Of a stretch of 64,000 nucleotides of DNA, positions 36,100-44,800 are shown piece by piece. A program made the translations under genes and the position numbers. Below the pieces are notes generated by a model that saw only the letters and a program-made list of their open reading frames with translations, made no database searches and had not been told where the DNA came from. The first letter of the stretch is position 1, and each line of letters begins with the position of its first letter. This DNA is from Sanderia malayensis (taxonomy: Eukaryota; Cnidaria; Scyphozoa; Semaeostomeae; Pelagiidae), in assembly GCA_013076295.1 (NCBI GenBank), contig RQOL01000900.1:127187-191186 (forward strand), in the 5' to 3' direction.

Positions 36100-36696
36100 T
36101 TTCTTTGAACACAGAAACACTATAAATTTAAAACAAAATTGCCGCAACATGAGAGCAGACTTCCCCTTGTCCGACCAAGCAAGTATAATGTCCCCTACAT
36201 ACAGATCCATCATCATTAACGACGGCCCAAGCTTGATAAGGCAATTTTTGTGAAAATGGTGCGAGTGTCGTACTTTGGCAAAAAAAAAGATACAACGGGA
36301 GCTGGATTCGCTTACAAATTTCCTCATAGGTTTGGCAAGTGACAACATACGGATATGCATTCATACATTTAAAAGCTTTCAAACTTGAATGGGTAAAATT
36401 GCTTGTTGAAGTAACCAGATAATTGTAAACGGCTGCGTAAAAAATTTAGGCCACTGCTCCAGAGGAGTATCAAAATCAGACTTATTCAATAAATATGGGT
36501 CTGATATCTGTAAAAATTGCAACTTCTGGTCGTAAACTAATTTTAACTGAGAGGTAAGACCAAAGTAATGTACAGAAGACGAGTGACAAGCTCCAAAAGG
36601 GGCGTTCTCCATTGGCGCCTTTTTCGCGGCCGCCATTTTGCCACTCATTTTACCACTCAGTCCGAAAAGAATGAGTTCTGTGACGTCAGTATGCAT
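36100..36696 (-). pseudogene. SWIM zinc-finger gene fragment, copy 1
   Basis: Starts in the right TIR arm with MSGKMAAAKKAPMENAPFG. It continues through LEQWPKF and, after a one-base loss near 36,447, VYNYLVTSTSNFTHSSLKAF and NAYPYVVTC, then in another frame AWAVVNDDGSVCRGHYTC and GEVCSHVAAILF. The last stretch is a SWIM motif (C-x-C...C-x-H type). In related multicopy genes this precedes a YqaJ-type exonuclease domain, which I do not see here. At least one frameshift (between KNCL and PYQAW) is shared by both copies. Confidence 0.65.
36681..36688. promoter_or_regulatory. Right-arm TGACGTCA
   Basis: CRE-type palindrome mirrored from the left arm. ATGGCGGCCGCG lies about 50 bp inward, at the start of the minus-strand gene. 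Confidence 0.4.
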
Positions 36697-36854
36697 ATCA
36701 TCTATACCCGCGATGTTTATTATGGTCGCTTTTCACACTCGTATATGAAATGGGTTATGGACATCAACTTTTTCGCTGCCGGTATAGATGCCACCATATA
36801 AAATCAACAGCACTTTTCCTTATAGCACATATAGTTTTTGTGTGCTAGCGAAGC

Positions 36855-37090
36855 AAACATGGTCGGGTATGCTGCTAATAACATGGTTGAGTCGCTATAA
36901 AAAGTTAGGTACCCCACTGGTTTCCTAAAGATAATATCTTACACAAGAAATGGCTTGCCAATTTAAAACTGACCATTTTGCATGCAACGAAAACAGCGAC
37001 TTTGCAAGCGAAGACTTTGCAGCGATCCTTTGCCACCCGAATGTTATGAGTACTTCTTATGGACTCACTTGGACTGACTACCAGCAATAA
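36855..37090 (+). pseudogene. Second THAP-like fragment, copy 1
   Basis: The plus strand reads TFHWFPKDNILHKKWLANLK in the better copy 2, the central THAP block, preceded by a MVGYAANN-like start and followed by FACNENSDFASEDF. Copy 1 lacks two bases near 36,912. The zinc ligands are not clearly conserved. Confidence 0.45.
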
Positions 37091-37104
37091 ATATTGTTTG
37101 TATA

Positions 37105-37140
37105 GCCCCTTCTTTCAAGATTAACACTGAAAGAAGGGGC
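37105..37140. repeat. Perfect 13-bp hairpin
   Basis: GCCCCTTCTTTCA (37,105-37,117) pairs with TGAAAGAAGGGGC (37,128-37,140) across a 10-base loop. Copy 2 has lost bases in both arms. Confidence 0.85.
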
Positions 37141-37597
37141 CATACCAACTATATTTGATTTGGGAGTCAGTGGGGTTGCAAGCAAATGAAAGGGACGCTT
37201 GTATTCATTCTCGAAGCATGTATGACAAATGTTCTCGTAAACAGTTTTTGGTACTTTCCAAATTTCAAAATGTTGATTTATATTCGTAAGATAGCTACTT
37301 CTCCCATCGCTACTATTAATGTACACAGCAGTGACATCAATTAGGTCATTGTTTATACCACTGTTTTTTATTGTTTACGCCTTTTGTATTCAAAAGCCAT
37401 AACTGGGACATTGAAATCAACAAACACAAGCATGCAGATATAAGAGCGATGTATAATTGGCTTGGATTGGACACGAGTTATGCGCAATGATCCTTCACTT
37501 TTATGGGATAACTGGACGTAATACAATTTCCAATTTCATTGCTTCGGTAAAATGAAAGTACTGGAGAACTTCTATTAGAACATTTACTACGGTGCAA

Positions 37598-38274
37598 GAG
37601 AAGGATAGCTGTGAAGTAAGCAAGTTTGTTCAAACTGTGATATACAGTGGTCGAGAAAATGAGACATTGGTTGATACTTTGATACTGCATTGAGAGGATG
37701 ATTCATTGAAGGAAGTTATTCTTCGGGTGCACTACCAAGTTTACCATTGGTCGCGGTGCACTATTGGATTGATAACATGAGCAATTGGTGTGGTAATATA
37801 AGTAATGCACGGGATATGGCAATTGAACGTCAACGGCTCCCCAAAGCTATGGCGAATTGAGCTGAACTGAACTGCAGTGCAGAGTCTGCATGATTGAAGA
37901 AATTGAATACCCGGACTGCTCATTGAAACTCAGTGATCATGGATTAGTAGTAGCGATGTAGTTCACAGATATTTTTTTACGGTTTCTGGTACAGATAATG
38001 TCTGTACAAAAAAGTTCATTACCTAATGTACCAGATCTGAGAGCATCATATGCCCTTTTAGGGAATCAATTACTTCCTTCGTTATCAAAATCTGTAAAAG
38101 CAACCAAAGAAAAAGAGCCCAAGGCGAAACGAGCGAAAATAATTAATAATGAAGATATCGAATCCAGCGGCGAAGATGACATAGATGATGACCAAGTGAA
38201 CTTGATTTAATTTTCTATGGCGACTCCTCTGGTAAAAGTGATTGCAGCGATGACGATAGTGACTGTGCTCCATG
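37598..38274 (+). pseudogene. Second, diverged PIN/XPG-like family member (C-terminal part), copy 1
   Basis: Reads SKFVQTVIYSGRENETLVDT and ILRVHYQVYHWSRC, matching FVQTVMYSGKETESLVETR and LLRVHFQAYYW of the gene at 2.8 kb. The last exon (37,998 on) reads LLGNQLLPSLSKSVKATKEK, a basic stretch EPKAKRAK and the acidic tail IFYGDSSGKSDCSDDDSD. Stops interrupt the first part. The PIN core is missing upstream, where the THAP/SWIM element and other sequence lie instead. Confidence 0.65.
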
Positions 38275-39060
38275 AAGTTTGCTTTTTGAAAGCTCATTTT
38301 CAGGCTTAGATATTAAACATTGAGATTGGTGAATTTTTCATGACGTCACAATCAATTAATGGCCGTCTAAGCGTACCTGCATGACAGTTCATACACGTTT
38401 AAGTTCATTGCTACAAATGTTTTGATGTATTCACGGCCATAGACTGATTTCAAATGATTCCAGCTGTCTTTCAGCATTTTAAAGTGCTAATGCAACGAAT
38501 TTTTACATGGTGTTTTATTTCAAAAATAATGCACTGATTAACGTGGCGCAAATAAAATTTGCAAATTATGTGTACTTTTTCTCTATTAACCTTCAAAGTA
38601 GGCCATTTTGACCTTTTTTGTGCGAAAACAGAACGTCAAGAAGGCTTTCTTCTATTGAATTGAAACTCAACATGGCCAGCTGTGAGCGAGCACAAACATG
38701 ACTGGCATCTCGGGAGCAAATAAATCATGGAACTATTTACATGTCGTAGGGATACATAACGGAGACAATTGTACGACTTTTCAGTGTTGCGAAAAGTATC
38801 GTTTCATAACGTTGCTGATAGTATTTCACAACCAATCAAACAAAAACAACGTCTTTTAAGGAGTTCGGGAGACAGACATCATTCGGACCCACGGACCAGG
38901 ATAGCAGGATTTTCTTCATTATAGCGTTCATTTTTGCTTTGAAGTGAAGAGAGATATTGAGAAAGATCTTAAAGATGAGATTAAAGCTAAAATCAAAAGC
39001 TATTCCTGCAATAGAGGCGGTAAACAAGCTCGTAACCCAAAGTGTGACTCTCAGCTTCTT
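38275..39060. other. AT-rich 3' region, no gene
   Basis: No coding support. It lies between the acidic-tail exon and the conserved noncoding block. Confidence 0.45.
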
Positions 39061-39061
39061 T

Positions 39062-39104
39062 ACTCGGGCCTAAGCACCCTTCGCCGAAGTGATTAGGCCC
39101 GAGT
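39062..39104. repeat. Nested GC-rich hairpin
   Basis: ACTCGGGCCTAA (39,062-39,073) pairs with TTAGGCCCGAGT (39,093-39,104). The loop itself folds (CTTCG/CGAAG). Confidence 0.85.
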
Positions 39105-39136
39105 GGTTAGTGGTGGTTAGTTTTAAAAGATTTTGA

Positions 39137-39350
39137 CGACGTCATCATGAAAATGCTGATGACATCATATTTTGATCTTCCTTACGTCCGTTGATAAGCG
39201 GGCCAAAAAGCTATCGATTGGTGCCATTTTCAACGTTCTAGTTGATACATGGCGTCAGATATTCGAAATCTTACTTCTTTTTCGACTGTTAAAGTGACGT
39301 CATTGCCAACGTGACATCTAGGCATAATTGAGTTGGGCCCATCTTGGAAT
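39137..39350 (+). other. Conserved 3' noncoding block of the PIN/XPG-like family
   Basis: GACGTCATCATGAAAATGCT, then AGCTATCGATTGGTGCCATT at 39,209, then GGGCCCATCTTGGA. Same order and nearly the same spacing as 3,475-3,690 next to the other family member. Confidence 0.6.
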
Positions 39351-39867
39351 ATTAATCTCCATCCCTTAAAACATAAGAATGCGGAAAGAAACTGCCGGTT
39401 AGGCAATTTGTTAGATTGTAACGATGAATTTCCCTGTATAAAGCACAAATTGGACAGAGAAGCAAAAGGAAATGCAAATTCCATCCTAAACAACTAATAT
39501 ATGTTTGAAAGCTTTACCGAACTTACCTAGGAACAAAAGAAAAAAAACCAAATACTCCAGACAACATAGAAATTTTTATAAATTTTTTGAATTACACAAA
39601 ATCTCCTACCAAAATTTCGAAAGTTTTGAAAATATGGCCCTACGCTTTCTTAACATGGTTTCTTACAAAAAAATGGGTGTATATCACAATATTTATTAAG
39701 GGGAACTGAAATGAAACCTTTTTTTGATTTATCGTTGGAACTTATTAATAAAAGGTGAAATAATATTTTTTGACAATTTTTGAAACCCGCAAGTGCGAAT
39801 AAATTGGCGTCAAAGTGCCAAAATTGGGCAATTTTATTCACCCAGTTTTGAGATTAGGAAGCATGTC

Positions 39868-40023
39868 TATATGTTGGAGATGTAAAACCACATCAGTTTG
39901 AGTCTCTGGCAGACATCTATGATACGAGTAGTGAAGAAGATGTTGCGAAAGATCACGATGGCCTAACTCCTGTTGTACTGCTGCGCTGCGAGATCGTTAC
40001 AAACACAGTAGAAGTTAGATCAT
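39868..40023 (+). CDS. Possible exon, unknown multicopy gene
   Basis: Open frame VGDVKPHQFESLADIYDTSS then EEDVAKDHDGLTPVVLLRCE, ending near a donor-like ATG|GTGAGC (copy 1; copy 2 has GGTAGC). A second stretch after TTTTTTTGCCTAG at 40,125 is cut by the N gap. No family assigned. Confidence 0.25.
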
Positions 40024-40167
40024 GGTGAGCTTACATGTAAAAAACATATCTGTAATTCAATACTGTCCTATATACAAACTAAAACTTTGACATATGTAAT
40101 TGTGTGTTCCTTTTTTTGCCTAGATGTGTATGTGATGTGGCAAGTGCAAATGTGTGCAGAGAGTCAA

Positions 40168-40267
40168 NNNNNNNNNNNNNNNNNNNNNNNNNNNNNNNNN
40201 NNNNNNNNNNNNNNNNNNNNNNNNNNNNNNNNNNNNNNNNNNNNNNNNNNNNNNNNNNNNNNNNNNN
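40168..40267. other. 100-base assembly gap
   Basis: Exactly 100 N, the usual placeholder for unknown size. It separates the two 24-kb copies. Confidence 0.99.
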
Positions 40268-40359
40268 TGTAATAATATCATACTAATGTCCAAATCACAT
40301 CAATCTTATTTTGTCTGCTTTATTTGCCTGGTTTACAGTGTTTTGGTATAGTTTTGTTT

Positions 40360-41640
40360 TATAAGGTCATGTATTTTCAGAGGGATGGATATAAGGAATG
40401 CTCAGTGTGTCATTCAAGAGTTGGTCTACGTACCAAGCAGTGTCCTCAATGCTAGTTTAAGTTTGCTGGCAAGGAACAGAACTGGGATGGAATTGCGCAA
40501 CATGCTTCCACATGAAAGACACATACACCAAAGAGAAATTATTCGAACGCGTATGTGATAAAGTTTCCATATCTAGTGAAATATGCTGATCTGTGGCTAG
40601 CCATTTCTTGCATGTCTTTTAGTGCTTGACAATGAACTATTTTGCCCTTTAGATAGATCAGCTTGCCACAAAACCTGGATGGACTGGCATTGTTTTTTTG
40701 GTGCATCAGAATAGTCAAAGTGCAGCTGGGGAAAGCAGGTGTTTCAGCATAGCTACTCAACATTTGGTGCTGGCGAGCGAATTGAGGAAGCCATGAAAAA
40801 AGTCTTTAATGTCATGAAGCAATATCTATATGGTAAATATAGCTTTTCTAAGCCAACTATTCCACTGCTTTGCTATATTTCTATTGCAATTAGCATGAGC
40901 TATATAAATTCAAGTTCCAAATAAAGTTAGCCTTATTAACTAGAGCATCTACTTGTATTGCAGGGCAAGCACTGAAACAAATATTAACCATGAGGTTCCA
41001 AATCCTAATGTTTCTGAAATGGTAACAGCTGAAAACCAAGATTCAAGAAGCATAAAATCATAACACTTCCACAGTCCTTGCCTTCCCAACTTCTGAGCCT
41101 ATCCCTTCTTCATCCCAGCGACCACAACACTTGCCTGCTTCCAAACCTATCCCTTCTTCGTCTCAGCCACCACAAAACTTGCCTGCTTCCAAAGCTATCC
41201 TTTCTTCGTCTCAGCCACACAAAACTTTCCTGCTTCCAAACCTATCCCTTCTTCACCTCAGCCACCACAAAACGTGCCTGCTTCCAAACCTATCCCTTCT
41301 TCATCTCAGCCACCACAAAACCTCCCCGCTTCCAAACCTATCCCTTCTTCGTCTCAGCCACCACAAAACTTTCCTGCTTCCAAAACCTATCCCTTCTTCA
41401 TCTCAGCCACCGCAAAACTTGCCTGCTTCCAAACCTATCCCTTCTTCATCTTCTACAATGTCATCTTTTTTCTCTATTATTTCTTCTGTTGCTTCTGAAA
41501 TTTTCTCTAGTGGAAATGATTCATTACCCTGCACTCAGCCTACCTCTACATCTTTGGTAACCTCTTGTCGTCTTCTTCAGTTAGTGGGCATCGTCCTGCA
41601 AAAATTGTTACCTTAGCTGGAAAGACGTTTTTGGTTTTTT
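40360..41640 (+). CDS. Gene Y, copy 2: Cys-rich exon, helical exon, Pro/Ser repeat exon
   Basis: After TGTATTTTCAG the plus strand reads RDGYKECSVCHSRVGLRTKQ then CPQC, a four-Cys zinc-ribbon-like motif (C-x2-C...C-x2-C), and then meets a TAG before FKFAGKE. A second stretch reads FQHSYSTFGAGERIEEAMKK then VFNVMKQYLYG, probably helical. A third (from about 41,076) reads FPTSEPIPSSSQRPQHLPAS, then 16-residue PASKPIPSSSQPPQNL units and a Ser/Thr-rich end. The exon structure is tentative and the gene is interrupted as given. It converges on the KDZ gene, whose last exon begins about 240 bp further on, so the two may form one mobile unit. I do not recognise the family. Confidence 0.45.
41085..41460 (+). 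repeat. 48-bp coding minisatellite, copy 2
   Basis: About 7.5 units of 48 bp (16 codons, PASKPIPSSSQPPQNL). Short units of 46-47 bp rotate the frame. Confidence 0.9.
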
Positions 41641-41869
41641 TGCATGTAGATAAGAATTTATGCTTAAGCATGACAATATTAATCTACTTCTTGTATTGAC
41701 AACCGTAAATATGTTTGTAATTTCAAATGTGTTTCATGTTCTATTGAAATCATATTTCCACAATATAAAGTAAAATCTGGTAATTTTTAATCATACGTAA
41801 TAATATATATATTCTATACTCACTGTGTCAAATTGTCGATAACATTGTCTATGATATTAGCATCAAATT

Positions 41870-44800
41870 ATTGATCTTATTCTTCGTCGTCATCATTTTC
41901 ATCGGAGAATTCCGGTTCTTCACTGTTTTCCTCCTCGGCGATTGTCAATTGAACAGGGTTGAATCCGAGAGCCTTCTTGAAATGAAAGGCTGCCATTCCA
42001 AGTCGTTGTTTGCAGATATAAATCCCATGACGTCTCAAGCAAATCATGGCATTCAAACTTTGCTGCAATTGTTTCGGCTGAGTTACGATTTAAATAGTCC
42101 TTGGAGATATCATTAAGCAGATTTGGTTCATTAAATATATCAGCATAAAGTTGTGCGAAGTCGATAGTACCTTTATCACACAAAATACCTTGGTTTGTGC
42201 ATCTGATGTGCTAAGGCTTTCAATTATGTTGGAATTTTCGCCTCCTGAATTCAGTGCTGCAATGTACATAACATTCATGAGCCATGACTGAAAGCATGGA
42301 AAGTGGTTATTATAGTTGCTTTGGAAAACTTCAACTTGATGAGAATATGCAATTGTATACCTGTAAGACCCTGTTCGATTTCTAAAATTTCCTGTTGGTG
42401 CTTGTTAATCCTTTCTTTAAAAAACTTGTAAAGCTGCCTATCTCCTCAACCAATAACGACAATTCCTCTTTGCATCGTTTTAAAATTACGTTCTTGTTTA
42501 CGATTTGCTGCAAAGCCATACAGGTACAACGTAAAACTCAGCTGAAATCAACGTAATTTGTATTCGCATCATTATTGTCCGCAGAATCTTCGTGGATTTT
42601 GTACAATTACTATTTGTCAAGAATTCTCAGTTGACAACCAGCATGCTATAAGTTATGCATGTAAGAGAATGTGGCTAGGGAATTTAATGTAAATACAAAG
42701 GTCATGTTCTTTTTACATTATGAGTTCACCAGCAGTGTGCGAACGTTTTCGTTGGATGAAAACAACTAAAAGCCTGTATGGATTTGGAGAAAACATGATG
42801 GTGAGTCGTCAATTTGTATTAGAACACAACTGCGTTTCCACTGATATGCGAGTTAGGGATTTTTATGAATTCTTGCTCAGAAATTTCGTACAAAAATATT
42901 CCCCTTTCTTCGTCATCTATGATTAAACTTTAATACCAAAGTGTTCTCAATTTCGATTGTAAAGCAAGTGAATCAGTCATATGAATGCAGAATGTCGCGG
43001 GCAGTAAATTATAAATGCTTTGCTAGAAAGAAATTAGTTCAGAAAATGATTTTTAAAAAAGGATATGATAAAATTACCTGCATCGGTCTGCCAAGCAAAC
43101 TTTCCAAGTGCCACATCTGCCTTTTCCAACTTAGAATATCTTTTTGAGGAAATACTACTGACAAGATTGTATTTATCAACAGTAGATTCCAGAACGCTTG
43201 TATTCTTCGAAATTTGTTTGCGAATGTTAATGTGTTTCTTTGAAGAATCTGTTTATAAGAATATATCAGTAATTTGAAACAACACATCAAAAACAATAGA
43301 ACAAAATTAACAACAATGACAATTGAAGTTTATACAGAGATATATCTTTATGGGCCGGGTGGCAAAGTGGCGATCGCCACCCGGGCCTTCTGATTTTCAA
43401 CTTAACTAAAACTACGGGTCCTTTTCGAAAACTTGGACCACCCTAAACCCGGCCTCTTTGGTTTGCCAGCCACCCTGCAATTGTGATGCCAGACGGGCCC
43501 CGGATGTCATGTCTTTCCACAAACCCTGGAGTAATACTTACTTAGGGTTAGGGATAAGGTTAGGGTTAGGGTTAGGGTTAGGGCTAGGGTTGGGGCTAGG
43601 GTTAGGGTTAGGGTTAGGGTTAGGGATAGAGTTAGAATTAGGGTTACCGTTAGCACATATAGAATACACTCGCGGAATTAGAATGTTAAATGAAGTCCTA
43701 AATTCATTAAAGTTTTTATTTAAAAATAAGATTACTAGCCCTAATCTTAACCCGAACTCCAAACCTTAACCCTAACACGCTCTTCCTCCCACCTTCGTAA
43801 AGCTCCATTCAGTCTCTCGTCAAAAAAGGTTCCCGTATTAATTGGCCCTTATGATTTTTGAAATTATTTACCTGCTAATTTGGATACTTCAAGCTTTTGC
43901 TGTTTAAGATTTATATAAATATGTACAAGCTGTGTACACAAAACATCAATGGTTTGTTCAGTTAACTGTTCTTTGCCATCACGTAAAGCTTCCTCCTTTG
44001 TATAACTGCTATCACAAAATAGTTTCCTTTCAAGCACTGCCATTTGTTTTTCTTACGGCCATTATTTTCCTTGGTGCTGTTCAGTAGACAATATAGCTCT
44101 TCTTGCCCTAAATTTGATGCAAATAATTAACTACTATTAAAACAAGAAGACACCCAAAGTGCTCTTCATCAAAATCGCATAGCAATGAACATGGAATTAT
44201 TCATAATTGGTGTCAAACCTGTAAATATACTACTGGCTTTATCTGTGTTACCCATGAATTTGTCAACGATTGGTACTGAAAATAGCTCTTCGTGTAACTT
44301 GAAGTATTCAGCCAATTAATTTACAATTGTAGTTGAGCTATTTCGATTTAAAGATGCTGGAATGAAATACAAACATGGAAGGAGTGAATGACGTTGAAAA
44401 ATCTGATTGATTCATAATTTAAACGAGCAATAGAGTTTGCAAGATAAGAAGTACCTTTGGCTTTTTCTCTGAAGTCTGCTTCCCAATTTGCTATCATTTC
44501 ATCTTCTATTCTTACGTTGCTATTGTCAACAGAGTTCATCAGAGCATCCTTTTCCTTTTAATTGATGTCAATCTTTGCTTTGTCTGATGAAATACGAAAC
44601 AATGAATTTATTTCGTTAAAAAGTTGCGGGTAAGAGGTCGTAGCATTAGTAAAAAATTTAAAAGGGTACTGTATTTTTTGGGGTGGGTCTCTTGACTTAT
44701 GCTTCGCGTTCACATGTTGTTTCACATTTTACATTTGAATGTGCAAGGATTTACGATATTCCATGATTTTACCATAATGTCATATTATGTACCACATACT

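Larger units (their letters stand above)
35447..36706. mobile_element. TIR-bounded element with THAP and SWIM genes, copy 1
   Basis: The left arm (35,447-35,529) and right arm (36,622-36,706) are inverted repeats. Both outer ends read TATAGATGATATGCATA, then TGACGTCACAG (35,465 and 36,681), then GAGTGGTAAAATGAGTGG and ATGGCGGCC. Between them lie a plus-strand THAP exon and a minus-strand SWIM-type gene that starts within the right arm. I could not define a target-site duplication, so the arms may not be the true termini. Confidence 0.6.
16154..40167. repeat. 24-kb direct repeat, copy 1
   Basis: Aligns colinearly with 40,268-64,000. The last bases before the N gap are identical to the last bases of the window. 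The 16.2-23.4 kb part carries dozens of 1-2 base indels and a loss of about 30 bp near 18,790 relative to copy 2. Beyond about 24.9 kb the copies are nearly identical apart from the satellite length. All features described at 16-40 kb recur at 40-64 kb at offsets of about 24,100-24,280 (before the satellite) and 23,822-23,835 (after it). Confidence 0.9.

Noticed and set aside
39230..39493. Minus-strand 87-codon frame, identical in both 24-kb copies
   Set aside because: Lies over the conserved noncoding block; conservation between assembly copies is uninformative and no domain is seen.
40168..40267. Frames running through the N gap
   Set aside because: Undetermined bases; no coding inference possible.
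43352..43390. GGTGGCAAAGTGGC, a tRNA A-box-like string in the GC-rich insertion
   Set aside because: No B box within about 60 bases and no cloverleaf; a tRNA-derived SINE head is not supported.
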